A stretch of DNA of 37,391 nt, taken from assembly GCA_964581605.1 (NCBI GenBank), contig CAZOPF010000053.1:1-37391 (forward strand). The letters are read 5' to 3'. Below are positions 1 to 7,819 of the stretch, piece after piece. Made by a program: the position numbers and the translations under genes. This stretch comes from CAADGU01 sp964581605. Lineage in GTDB: Bacteria; Chloroflexota; Anaerolineae; Promineifilales; Promineifilaceae. Position 1 is the stretch's first letter; every line of letters begins with the position of its first letter. The notes beneath the pieces are model-generated. The model ran no database searches, was not told the DNA's origin, and saw only the letters and a program-made list of their open reading frames with translations.

Positions 1-2676
1 AAACTATTCCTCGGCGGCATTTTGCTGCTGGCGCTCACGATTTTTGCGGGCGTTCTCATCGCCGGAACGCTGGTTTACTCCAATCTTTCTGCGGAAATTG
101 AGGAAGGCATCGCCCGGCTGGACGCCGCCCGCGACCGGGAAACGTTTGAGACCACCCAGATTTTTGACCGCCACGGCGAACTGCTGTGGGAAATTTTTGG
201 CGAGGGTAAACGCACGGCCGTACCCCTCAGCAACATTCCCCAGGATTTAATCAATGCCACCATTTCGGTGGAGGATGACAGCTTCTATGAAAATGTGGGT
301 GCGGACGTACCCTCGTTGGTGGCGGCGCTGATCGCTAACTTGCGGAATCGGGACGGCCGTCCTGTGGGCGCATCCACCATCACCCAACAACTTGTCCGCC
401 ACCTGGCCTTTGACTACGACGAACGGACTGAAATCTCCTACAACCGCAAAACCAAAGAGATCATCCTGGCCTGGATCATGAACCGCGATTACAGCAAAGA
501 TGAAATTTTGGAGATGTACCTGAACGAAATTTACTACGGCAATCTGGCCTACGGCATTGAAGCGGCCGCCCAGACCTACTTTGACAAACCGGCCGCCAGC
601 CTGACATTGGCCGAAGCCAGCCTGCTGGCCGCGCTGCCCCAAAGCCCGGTGGAACTGGACCCCCTGCGCAACCTGGAAGCGGCCAAAGAGCGGCAATGGC
701 TGGTGCTCAACCTGATGGTCAGCGAGGGGTTCATCACTCAGACGGATGCCGAAAATGCCTACCAGCAGCCGCTCATCTTTGCCGCGCAGGAGGTCAGCCT
801 GACTGCGCCCCACTTTGCCATCTACGCCCGGCAGCAGTTGGAAGAGATGTTTGGCGCGGAGATGGTGGCGAATGGCGGCCTGCGCGTCACCACCAGCCTG
901 GATTTGAATTACCAGCGGCTGGCGGAGCAGTTAGCGCGGCAGCATGTGGACTCCATTGACCCGCAGCACAATCTGACCAACGCGGCCATGATCGCCCTGA
1001 ATCCGAATAATGGCGAAATTTTGGCCATGGTGGGCAGTGTGGATTATCACAATGATGTGATTGACGGCCGTGTCAACATCACCCTCTCGCCGCAGCAGCC
1101 GGGCAGCTCCATCAAACCGCTCACCTACGCCGCTGCCCTTTCGCCGGTGGGCGACCAACCGCCCGCCTGGACGGCCGCTGACCTGCTGTGGGATGTGGAA
1201 GTGAAATACCCCCAATTTGACGGCACCAGCTATCGGCCGGTCAATTACGATGGGGCGTATCATGGCCCGGTGCGGCTGCGTACCGCTTTAGCCAACAGCT
1301 ACAACGTGCCCGCCATCCTGACGCTGCAAGACATCGGCGTACCCCGTTTCATGGAGTTTGCCCGGCAAATGGGCATCACCACCTGGGGTGACGATCCGAA
1401 TAACTATGGCCTGTCGCTGACGTTAGGCGGCGGTGAAGTAACGCCGCTGGATATGGCCGCCGCTTACGGTGTCTTTGCCAACGAAGGGCAAAAAGTCGCC
1501 CCGGTAGCCATTTTGCGGGTGCAAAAGAGCAATGGCGAACTGCTGTTTGAGCAGCCACCGGTGGCCGGGGAGCAGGTGCTAGACCCCCGCGTGGCCTTCC
1601 TCATCAGCGATATTCTAGATGATGATGCGGCGCGGATGGCGGCCATGGGGCGAGACAATCCGCTGGCGCTGCCTTTCCCGGCGGCCGCCAAAACGGGCAC
1701 GACCAATGATTTCCGCGATAACTGGACAATGGGCTACACGCCTGATCTGGTGGTGGCGGTGTGGACGGGGAATACGGACAACAGCGAAATGGTGAACATC
1801 TCTGGGCTGACGGGGGCTGCGCCGCTGTGGCGCGATTTTATGACGGCCGTGTACGGCAATTACGATCTCCTGTCCACATTGGGCGTGGAGGGGCCACGCG
1901 AATTTACACCGCCGGCCGGGTTGGAGAAACGGCCGTTGTGTGCCATCACATCTATCACATCAGGGGCAACGGAATGTGCGCCGTCTGGGGAGGAATGGTT
2001 CCTGGTCATGGACGAGACGGCCGTGCCAACTGTTGACCCGAACGTGGTGCGCTGGGAACAAGTTGAACCGGCGGTGTGGCGGGCAACGGCCGTGCCTCTC
2101 CCCCCACTGCCCGCCGAAATTTTGGCCGCCCAGCCGGTAGACGAAGACGCGCCGCCGCCACAGCTATTTTGCCACTTTGCCCAGGGGACGGACACGGCCG
2201 TTCTGCCGCCCGATGCACTGCCGCAGCTTTTCCTGGCGCCGCCGCGCAACCCGGAAAGTTTGAAAGCGGCCCACGAATGGGCGCAGGCGCACAATCTGCC
2301 GCTGCTGCCCACCCAAACCTGCACCGATGATTTGCTGGCGCTGGCGCGTGATCCGAACCGGACGGCCGTCTACCGCATCACCAGCCCCGCGCAGGGTGAG
2401 AAGGTGAGCGGTGTGCTGCCCATTGTGGGTACGGCCGATTTTGATCCACAGGTGGTACAGTTCTACAAGATTGAACTGGGCATCCCCAAAGGGGATGGCA
2501 ATTATGATTGGGTAACGTTAGGTGACACGCACAACACGCCCGTCATCAACGGCCCGCTGGAAATGCTGCACGCCGATGCCCTGCCCCCTGGTGATTACCT
2601 GCTGCGCCTCATTGTGGTGAAGGATAGCAACTACGTCGGCGAACCGCACACGATTGCCATTACAATTGGGTCGTAG
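1..2676 (+). CDS. Class A penicillin-binding protein (PBP1-type), 5' end outside window
   Basis: Bifunctional peptidoglycan synthase that polymerises glycan strands and cross-links them outside the membrane. The frame is open from base 1 (K-L-F-L-G-G-I before the TTG at 22), so the true start lies upstream and only part of the N-terminal membrane anchor is visible. Numbering from the TTG, the GT51 transglycosylase shows EDDSFYEN (84-91), GASTITQQ (116-123), RKTKEI (142-147) and EILEMYLNEIYYG (161-173). The transpeptidase shows SSIK with the catalytic serine (362-365), SYN (426-428) and KTGT (557-560). About 230 further residues follow, ending in a probable Ig-like beta-sandwich (from about 795). 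All catalytic motifs are intact, so it should be active. It stands alone here, closed by a terminator at 2744. PBP1A versus PBP1C assignment is open; the added C-terminal domain leans to the 1C type. Confidence 0.95.
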   Translation, partial: KLFLGGILLLALTIFAGVLIAGTLVYSNLSAEIEEGIARLDAARDRETFETTQIFDRHGELLWEIFGEGKRTAVPLSNIPQDLINATISVEDDSFYENVGADVPSLVAALIANLRNRDGRPVGASTITQQLVRHLAFDYDERTEISYNRKTKEIILAWIMNRDYSKDEILEMYLNEIYYGNLAYGIEAAAQTYFDKPAASLTLAEASLLAALPQSPVELDPLRNLEAAKERQWLVLNLMVSEGFITQTDAENAYQQPLIFAAQEVSLTAPHFAIYARQQLEEMFGAEMVANGGLRVTTSLDLNYQRLAEQLARQHVDSIDPQHNLTNAAMIALNPNNGEILAMVGSVDYHNDVIDGRVNITLSPQQPGSSIKPLTYAAALSPVGDQPPAWTAADLLWDVEVKYPQFDGTSYRPVNYDGAYHGPVRLRTALANSYNVPAILTLQDIGVPRFMEFARQMGITTWGDDPNNYGLSLTLGGGEVTPLDMAAAYGVFANEGQKVAPVAILRVQKSNGELLFEQPPVAGEQVLDPRVAFLISDILDDDAARMAAMGRDNPLALPFPAAAKTGTTNDFRDNWTMGYTPDLVVAVWTGNTDNSEMVNISGLTGAAPLWRDFMTAVYGNYDLLSTLGVEGPREFTPPAGLEKRPLCAITSITSGATECAPSGEEWFLVMDETAVPTVDPNVVRWEQVEPAVWRATAVPLPPLPAEILAAQPVDEDAPPPQLFCHFAQGTDTAVLPPDALPQLFLAPPRNPESLKAAHEWAQAHNLPLLPTQTCTDDLLALARDPNRTAVYRITSPAQGEKVSGVLPIVGTADFDPQVVQFYKIELGIPKGDGNYDWVTLGDTHNTPVINGPLEMLHADALPPGDYLLRLIVVKDSNYVGEPHTIAITIGS

Positions 2677-2687
2677 GAGTACGGATA

Positions 2688-2713
2688 GTGATGCGTGAGA
2701 CGTGATGCGTGAG
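2688..2713 (+). repeat. Short GTGATGC heptamer array behind the PBP gene
   Basis: Two GTGATGCGTGAG blocks separated by a few bases lie just after the PBP stop codon. The same GTGATGC unit forms the last codons of the genes ending at 9808 and 20853. See the finding on stop-codon arrays. Confidence 0.6.
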
Positions 2714-2743
2714 GGGGAGCAGGTGTGACTCCGCTCGTTTGAT

Positions 2744-2779
2744 AAGCCCTGATCGGATTGTTTTCTGTCAGGGCTTTTT
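2744..2779 (+). terminator. Rho-independent terminator of the PBP gene
   Basis: An 8-bp perfect stem AGCCCTGA (2745-2752) / TCAGGGCT (2768-2775) with a 15-base loop is followed by a T run (2775-2779). It lies 68 bases after the stop. Confidence 0.75.
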
Positions 2780-2921
2780 CATACCCTTATCCGAACAAAT
2801 TTGCTAGAATAAACGGCGTATTATTCCCAACAGGTGAAGGATGCCATGAAAATCACGCCACAACAATATCCGCGCATTGATGATCCCCAAAGCAAAGAGC
2901 ATGGGCTGAAGGGGTAGATAG

Positions 2922-3892
2922 ATGCGAAAGACATTACTCAAAAATAACTCGAATGGCCTTGATGTTTCTTGCACCGTTATTTGTGATGATAGCCGCCAGG
3001 CGTTGCGGGATTTGAAGGGGCAAGTTGACCTGATTGTCACATCGCCACCTTATGCTGACGCAAGGCGGCGACATTATGACAGTGTACACCCAGATGATTT
3101 TGCCCAATGGTTTTTGACATTTCACGAGCCGTTTTATGAGGCATTGAAACCGACAGGCGCCTCGTCATCAATATCAAAGACCGGGTGGTAAACGGCGTCC
3201 GTCATCGGTATGTGTGGCATATGATGGAGGCATTGTGTGAAAAGGGGTGGTACGCCATAGATGATTATCTCTGGCACAAGACGAACCCTATGCCCGGTTA
3301 TTGGCCTACCCGTTTGCGCGATGGTTGGGAATACTGTTTTCACCTGGCAAAAGAAAAAAAACCGTTTTTTAACCCGGAAGCGGTCAAAGTGCCGATTGGG
3401 GATTGGGCTGAAACGCGGTTAAGTAATCTAGGAGAGAATGATTTAAGCCGCCACAATTCGGTAAATGCCAGCGGCTTTGGGCGTGACGTGTCCCGGTGGG
3501 TGGGCAAGGAAACGGTTTTGCCCAGCAATGTACTTACCAGCGCCGTCGTGGGCAAGAACAAGCAGCATCCGGCGGTATTTCCGGTAGATTTACCCCTTTT
3601 CTTTATTCGCTTGTTAAGCCCTGAACAAGGGTTGATCGTTGATCCGTTTGGGGGTAGTGGCTCAACGGCCGTCGCCGCCCTCGCCGAAAACCGACACTGC
3701 ATCCTCATAGATAATAATGAACAGTATTGTCAGGTAGCTGTTGAACGAGTGATTAAAGAGGCAGGAGCAAAGGAATCGCAAGAGATAGCAGGGGATTGGG
3801 AGCAAATACGGTACAGGCAAAATGGGTCACTATACCAACCAAGATTGTTGGAATCTGGCGCGGTTACTACAGAAATGGAAAACCTACAGTAG
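2922..3892 (+). pseudogene. Beta-class DNA methyltransferase (N4-cytosine/N6-adenine), one frameshift
   Basis: Two adjacent reading frames make one methyltransferase. The first (2922 to about 3160) carries the catalytic motif IV TSPPY (residues 40-44). The second, one frame back (about 3161-3892), starts with LVINIKDRVVNG and carries the SAM-binding motif I DPFGGSGST near its C-terminus. The order IV-then-I is that of the beta class (N6_N4_Mtase family), and TSPPY is most typical of N4-cytosine enzymes. Adding one base to the GGCGCC run at about 3156-3161 joins the halves into about 323 residues, a normal family length. The start ATG at 2922 has an AAGGGG Shine-Dalgarno. No restriction endonuclease is adjacent, so it would be an orphan enzyme. 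The defect may be a real mutation or a consensus error in a draft assembly. Its stop lies 11 bases from the convergent kinase gene. Confidence 0.82.
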
Positions 3893-3903
3893 ATCAAACC
3901 CCT

Positions 3904-4653
3904 TCACTGGTGATTTTCCGGCACGGCCGTTACCGCCGCCCCCACAATCCCTGCTTCATTCCGCAGTTCGGCCGGGACTAGCTTCGCCCGCGTTTTGATG
4001 TACTTCAGGAATTTGTCGTGTTTTTTGCTCACCCCGCCGCCAATGATGATGAGTTCCGGTGAAAAGAGAAACTCGATGTGCTGGAAATAACTGTTGAGCC
4101 GTTCGCCCCACTTTTTCCAATCCAGTTTTCTTTCGGTGCGGATGCGGTCAGAGGTGTAATTTTCGGCGTCCATTTTCATGCTGCGCAGGTAGAGGTGGCC
4201 CAATTCCAGGTTGGGCACCAGACGGCCGTCTACAAACATCGCCGAGCCAATGCCCGTGCCCAATGTAAACATCATCACCACCCCCGGCTGGTTGTGCCCC
4301 GCGCCAAAGTGGAGTTCAGCAACGGCCGCTACGTCCGCATCATTATGGACAACGGCCGTGCGGCCCGTCTCCCGTGCAATTGCTTCTTGCGCATTAAACC
4401 CGATCCACCCTTTGTCAATGTTAGCCGCGCTGTACAGCACCCCCTGAATAGCAATGCCCGGAATCCCCACCCCTATCGGCCCGTGATAATTGAGCGTCTC
4501 CGTGATCTGGCGAATGACCTGAATACACGCCGCCGGCGTAGACGGATTGGGCGTATCCATACGGATGCGCTCGCTGACCAATTCCCCTGTTTCCGTATCC
4601 ACCAACGCCCCCTTAATGCCCGACCCGCCGATGTCTATGCCTAGCGCAATCAT
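3904..4653 (-). CDS. ppgK: ROK-family kinase, probable polyphosphate glucokinase
   Basis: Cytoplasmic sugar kinase, probably polyphosphate:glucose phosphotransferase, making glucose 6-phosphate. It has the N-terminal phosphate-binding loop DIGGSGIKG (7-15), the catalytic Asp in VHNDAD (about 105), LGTGIGSAMF, and the ELGH segment. It lacks the CxCGxxGCxE zinc motif of ROK regulators, as expected for polyphosphate glucokinases. I chose the ATG at 4653 because AAAAGGAGG lies 5 bases upstream; the frame is open to 4695, but those codons overlap the Shine-Dalgarno. The product is 249 residues, normal for the family (about 250). It is monocistronic and convergent with the methyltransferase remnant. 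A glucokinase using ATP cannot be excluded from sequence. Confidence 0.85.
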   Translation of the reverse strand: MIALGIDIGGSGIKGALVDTETGELVSERIRMDTPNPSTPAACIQVIRQITETLNYHGPIGVGIPGIAIQGVLYSAANIDKGWIGFNAQEAIARETGRTAVVHNDADVAAVAELHFGAGHNQPGVVMMFTLGTGIGSAMFVDGRLVPNLELGHLYLRSMKMDAENYTSDRIRTERKLDWKKWGERLNSYFQHIEFLFSPELIIIGGGVSKKHDKFLKYIKTRAKLVPAELRNEAGIVGAAVTAVPENHQ

Positions 4654-4696
4654 GTCTGCCTCCTTTTGATCATACATAGGTACATTTGTGGACAAA

Positions 4697-4725
4697 TTGA
4701 CTTGCTACCTGCCTGTTTGTAAGAT
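4697..4725 (+). promoter_or_regulatory. Sigma-70-like promoter of the TumE-type toxin-antitoxin remnant
   Basis: TTGACT (4697-4702), a 17-base spacer, then TAAGAT (4720-4725). The expected start site is near 4732, and an ACGAGG Shine-Dalgarno (4746-4751) precedes the ATG at 4759. Confidence 0.6.
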
Positions 4726-4758
4726 GGATTTGCCTGATCATTCTAACGAGGTATGCAT

Positions 4759-5064
4759 ATGACAACTCTAACTTTAAGCGATATTTTGGAAGATTTGCAA
4801 GTTGCCGAACAAGGTTTGCACAAGTTTGAAAGGCGTTACTGGCTCAGTTCTGAGCATTTCTACGAACTATACAGTCATGGTTTATTGGACGATGGTGAAC
4901 ACGGCGAGGAGTTTGCCGAATGAGCCGGTCATTACAAGCTATGGGCCAAACGGCAAGCTGCGCTAAAACAAATTTCTGATGAACGAGTAACCGCCTTAAA
5001 GCAACAAAACACAGCCCTATTGCGTTTACGTCCGGCTGAACCTTTTTTGACTGTGCACTCATGA
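4759..5064 (+). pseudogene. Antitoxin-like partner of TumE, broken by an in-frame TGA
   Basis: A small protein of about 100 residues. It starts at the ATG at 4759, seven bases after ACGAGG, and reads MTTLTLSDILEDLQVAEQGL, then a segment ending EEFAE. There it meets TGA (4921-4923), and the same frame continues as AGHYKLWAKRQAALKQ to a natural stop at 5064. In relatives as I recall them this position reads E-W-A-G, so TGG to TGA is the simplest explanation. The C-terminal half is charged and helical. Its stop overlaps the next ATG (ATGA, 5061-5064), typical of translationally coupled toxin-antitoxin pairs. I infer the antitoxin role from position only; no helix-turn-helix is visible. Base composition is clearly AT-richer than the flanks and the ACGGCCGT octamer is absent, which suggests acquired DNA. 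Confidence 0.6.
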
Positions 5065-5477
5065 CGACCTTTTCTGCTGCCAACTATGAGGAGTTCCTTT
5101 ATTCGTTAGTAGAGCAATACCCTGAAATATCGCGTTCCACCTTACACCTTTATGCCAATAGCCCGAAGACAGCTTTTACGCGAGGCCGTGTTTATTTTAC
5201 GAATGGGCTTGAACTGCGGATATTTGAGTAGCTTGACTTAAGTGACGGTGAAATTTTTGACTATAGCTATGCTATATACGCAGATGGGGAGAAAGTTCGT
5301 TGGTACAATGCCCAACCTCATCCAGAAAATCCTTTATTGGCAGCTACTTTCCCGCATCATTATCACCAAGCACCGGATATTAAACATAATCGCCTACCAG
5401 CTCCAGGTATCACCTTCACCGCTCCAAACTTACCTGTTTTAATTGCCAACTGCCTCTCCCTGAGCAAAAACCCGTAA
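5061..5477 (+). pseudogene. TumE-family (DUF6516) toxin, broken by an in-frame TAG
   Basis: The frame reads MTTFSAANYEEFLYSLVEQY and then LRIFE before meeting TAG (5229-5231). It resumes as LDLSDGEIFDYSYAIYADG, VRWYNAQPHPE and FPHHYH, and stops at 5477. The order 'F-x-DG, YSY, RWYNA-PHHPE-like, FPHHxH' is the core of the TumE/DUF6516 toxin family as I recall it (about 130-140 residues; here 138 codons plus the stop). The toxin is probably inactive because the break removes the conserved C-terminal half. It overlaps the partner gene by four bases and ends 11 bases before the convergent patatin gene. Both members of the pair carry a nonsense codon, so decay is more likely than two sequencing errors, though that is not excluded. 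Confidence 0.65.
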
Positions 5478-5483
5478 TATTCA

Positions 5484-5507
5484 ACCGATTACCGTTTACC
5501 GATTACC
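5484..5507 (-). repeat. GGTAATC/GGTAAAC heptamer array at the patatin stop
   Basis: On the minus strand there are three heptamers, GGTAATC-GGTAAAC-GGTAATC. The TAA inside the array is the stop codon of the patatin gene, whose tail V-I-G-K-R is coded by it. One more pair of units occurs near 31783-31797. Confidence 0.7.
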
Positions 5508-6316
5508 TCTACCAGCAAATGCTCCGCCTGCCACACGGCCGTGCGCCCTGCCGACACCCCTTCTTGCCAGCGATGAAAATCAAACAGCCCAATCGGGCCA
5601 ATTTCGGGGCGTAAGAGCAGGTCGGGTGGGTTTTCCGCCAGATGTCTTTCCATTGTTTGGGCGGTGATGACATCCAGCGTGGCCGCCAGCACCCACCACA
5701 GTTCATTGCGCTGTACCAGTTCGGCGGCTTTGGTGAGGGGGCCGGTACGGCCGTAGCGGGACATTGGCGCGTAAGGCTCTGTGTTCGTCAGGTCTACCGC
5801 CAATACATACGCCGCCCCCAACTGTCGCGCCACGTTAAATGGGGTGTTGTTCTTCACGCCGCCATCCACCAACACCATGTCCCCCATTTCCACCGGCGGC
5901 AGGGCGACGGGGATGGCAATGGTGGCGAGTACGGCCGTGACCACATCCCCTTCCTTTAGCACCACCTCCTGACGCGAGACCAGATCCGTGGCAACCACCG
6001 CCAACGGGATTTTCAGTTCAGCAAAAGTCGGGCGACCAATTGCCTGCTCCAGCCGCTTTTCCACCCGCCGGTTACTCACCAACGCCGAGACGCGCAAATC
6101 GGCCGGGCGATAGAGTTGCTCCAGATTAAACTGCTGGAAAAAGTCCAGCATCTCCTCAGCCGACAGCCCCGCCGCCAGCAGCGCCCCCAACAAGCCGCCA
6201 ATGCTGGTGCCCACTATCAGGTCTGGCTGTACCCCCAGCCGCGCCAATTCCAGCAACACGCCAATGTGCGCCGCGCCTCTGGCCCCACCCCCGCCGAGAA
6301 CAAGACCGAGTTTCAT
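5489..6316 (-). CDS. Patatin-like phospholipase (RssA/NTE type)
   Basis: Serine acyl hydrolase with a Ser-Asp dyad, probably a lysophospholipase/phospholipase acting at the inner face of the membrane. The start MKLGLVLGGGGARG holds the oxyanion loop (GGGGARG, 8-14). The nucleophile elbow is GTSIGG (about 37-42), and DGG after 'MVLV' carries the Asp. The product is 275 residues, normal for stand-alone bacterial patatins, with no signal peptide. I chose the ATG at 6316 because it begins at the conserved glycine loop. The frame runs further up to 6370 through a low-complexity leader with no Shine-Dalgarno, so translation may depend on the upstream phosphorylase gene 66 bases away. Its stop codon comes from a heptamer array. 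Confidence 0.9.
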   Translation of the reverse strand: MKLGLVLGGGGARGAAHIGVLLELARLGVQPDLIVGTSIGGLLGALLAAGLSAEEMLDFFQQFNLEQLYRPADLRVSALVSNRRVEKRLEQAIGRPTFAELKIPLAVVATDLVSRQEVVLKEGDVVTAVLATIAIPVALPPVEMGDMVLVDGGVKNNTPFNVARQLGAAYVLAVDLTNTEPYAPMSRYGRTGPLTKAAELVQRNELWWVLAATLDVITAQTMERHLAENPPDLLLRPEIGPIGLFDFHRWQEGVSAGRTAVWQAEHLLVEVIGKR

Positions 6317-6317
6317 A

Positions 6318-6379
6318 GTGTTTGTGTGATTTAGTGTTTGTGTGTTTAAGAAACTTAAGCACAAAGACACAAAAACACG
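6318..6379. repeat. GTGTTTGTG-type low-complexity block with inverted arms
   Basis: The 66 bases between the phosphorylase stop and the patatin start are built from GTGTTTGTGTG-like words. These then recur inverted (GACACAAAAACAC) around a TTAAGAAACTTAAG core, so the minus-strand transcript could fold into a hairpin over the junction. A related TGTTTTGG array lies at 37141-37230. Confidence 0.5.
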
Positions 6380-6382
6380 CGA

Positions 6383-7276
6383 TCACGAATAAAAGTGGGG
6401 CAACGGCCGTACCTCACCCTCTGCCCACTGCATTGCTGCCAATAATTCCTGCTGTGCCTGCGCCAGTTTAGCTGGGTCGTTGGCGTGGATTTCACCCAAC
6501 CGTTCGCCAGCCGCAAAATGGCCGCCCACTTTGGCGTGCAGGAGGAAACCGACGGCGTGATCAATCTGGTCGCTTTTCACCAGCCGGCCGCCGCCCAGAT
6601 GCACGGCCGCCCAGCCGACAGCGGCCGTGTCTATGGCAGCCATATAGCCTGTTTGGGGTGCAAGAATTGGCCCCACCAGCTGCGCTTTGGGCAGCAAATC
6701 GGGGTTGTCTACCTGACGGCCGTCGCCCCCCTGTGCCGTTACCATGTCGCGGAACTTTTGCAGAGCACGGCCGTCGTCTCTTACCTCTGTCACCATCATT
6801 TTGGCGGTATCCAGATCGGCCGCCTTCCCGGCCAGCAGCAGCATATGGGCCGCCACTTCCAGGCAGTGCGCCCAAAAATCTGGCGGGCCAGCCCCTTGCA
6901 AAGTGGCAATCGCCTCCTTCACCTCCAGCGCGTTGCCGATGGCCTGGCCGAGCGGCTGGTTCATATCGGAAATAAGCGCCACTGTCTGGCGCCCGGCATC
7001 CGTGCCAATGTCCACCATAATCCGCGCCAGTTCACGCGCCTCCTCTACAGTTGACATAAATGCGCCGCTGCCCGTTTTTACGTCCAGCACAATGGCATCC
7101 GCGCCCGCCGCCAGCTTTTTAGACATAATGGAGGCGGCGATGAGCGGCGTGCTGGCCACCGTGCCGGTGACATCACGCAGAGCATAGAGTTTGCCATCAG
7201 CCGGGGCGAGCACGGCCGTTTGCCCGGCCAGCACCAGCCCAATCTCCGCCAACTGCCGTTTGAACTGCGCCAGCGT
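6383..7276 (-). CDS. deoA: Thymidine / pyrimidine-nucleoside phosphorylase, N-terminus lost in gap
   Basis: Cytoplasmic enzyme that splits thymidine, or pyrimidine nucleosides generally, with phosphate to give the free base and (deoxy)ribose 1-phosphate. The visible 297 residues include the core with DVTGTVAST, SKKLAAGADAIVLDVKTGSGAFM, the GxxxxALVVSDM-like stretch ALISDMNQPLG, and the C-terminal alpha/beta domain ending in DAVGFLL-like 'DHAVGFLLHAKVGG'. The family usually has about 430 residues, so about 130 are hidden by the gap at 7277. The gene pairs functionally with the nucleoside importer at 30-35 kb, though it is not next to it. DeoA versus Pdp (broader pyrimidine range) cannot be decided here. 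The patatin gene follows on the same strand. Confidence 0.92.
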   Translation of the reverse strand, partial: TLAQFKRQLAEIGLVLAGQTAVLAPADGKLYALRDVTGTVASTPLIAASIMSKKLAAGADAIVLDVKTGSGAFMSTVEEARELARIMVDIGTDAGRQTVALISDMNQPLGQAIGNALEVKEAIATLQGAGPPDFWAHCLEVAAHMLLLAGKAADLDTAKMMVTEVRDDGRALQKFRDMVTAQGGDGRQVDNPDLLPKAQLVGPILAPQTGYMAAIDTAAVGWAAVHLGGGRLVKSDQIDHAVGFLLHAKVGGHFAAGERLGEIHANDPAKLAQAQQELLAAMQWAEGEVRPLPHFYS

Positions 7277-7376
7277 NNNNNNNNNNNNNNNNNNNNNNNN
7301 NNNNNNNNNNNNNNNNNNNNNNNNNNNNNNNNNNNNNNNNNNNNNNNNNNNNNNNNNNNNNNNNNNNNNNNNNNNN
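7277..7376. other. Scaffold gap (100 N)
   Basis: Exactly 100 unknown bases, the usual placeholder for a gap of unknown size. About 400 bases of the phosphorylase, plus the start of the opposite-strand gene at 7377, should lie inside, so the true distance is probably larger than 100. Confidence 0.95.
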
Positions 7377-7715
7377 CTCAAAGCCGCCCTAGACCGCTAC
7401 TGTGCCGCCCAAGTTATTGAAAACCAGCAGGTCATCAACGAACTGCGCGTGGGTAGCTACCACGAAACGATCAGCGCCATTGTGATTGCGGTCGTATTGA
7501 TCCTCTTCACCATTCTCCTGGTAAATGTCATACCTGAGTTAGAACAGGTCAGCGGCGCACTGGCCGGGTTTGTGGGCATTGCCGTGTGGGTCATCTTTTG
7601 GGACCCCATCTACAACTACGTCTACGCCTGGCGGCCCAACCGGCTAGACATCAAAGTGTTTGAGAATTTGCAGAAGGCGGAATTGGTGGTGGAGGGGAAA
7701 GAAAGTAAGCAGTAA
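7377..7715 (+). CDS. Unknown membrane protein, C-terminal part
   Basis: I do not recognise this protein. The visible 112 residues begin inside the frame at the gap edge. They hold two membrane segments, ISAIVIAVVLILFTILLVNV (about 32-51) and GALAGFVGIAVWVIFW (about 62-77), joined by a short loop and followed by a polar tail ending in VVEGKESKQ. The short spacing gives a helical hairpin with a cytoplasmic or peripheral N-terminal part in the missing region. The last three codons and the stop (AGT AAG CAG TAA) are the first units of the heptamer array that follows, so the natural end of the protein may have been altered by the array. Confidence 0.6.
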   Translation, partial: LKAALDRYCAAQVIENQQVINELRVGSYHETISAIVIAVVLILFTILLVNVIPELEQVSGALAGFVGIAVWVIFWDPIYNYVYAWRPNRLDIKVFENLQKAELVVEGKESKQ

Positions 7716-7802
7716 GCAGTAAGCAGTAAGCAGTTGGCAGTAAGCAGTGGGCAGTAAGCAGTGGGCAGTAAGCAGTAGTGTTGCATTATTCACTGCTCAC
7801 TG
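7704..7802 (+). repeat. AGTAAGC heptamer array, with an inverted copy
   Basis: About nine heptamers (AGTAAGC, with AGTTGGC and AGTGGGC variants) run from 7704 to about 7776. A short inverted block TCACTGCTCACTG follows at 7790-7802. The first unit supplies the stop codon of the upstream gene, and the inverted block ends just before the Shine-Dalgarno of the next gene. Confidence 0.9.
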
Positions 7803-7819
7803 TCTGTAAGGAGAACGTT

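Noticed and set aside
247..813. Long open frames antisense to the PBP and other GC-rich genes
   Set aside because: They are typical shadow frames of GC-rich coding DNA: no start signals, His/Gln/Arg-rich composition and no recognisable motifs.
2846..2917. A 23-codon frame (MKITPQQYPRIDD...) just before the methyltransferase start
   Set aside because: Too short to support. It ends four bases before the methyltransferase ATG and could be the broken start of a longer protein, but no continuation is visible in another frame.
4759..5477. TGA or TAG read as an amino acid (altered code or selenocysteine)
   Set aside because: Many other genes in the window end with TGA or TAG at the normal place, and no selenocysteine hairpin or conserved active-site context is seen at 4921 or 5229.
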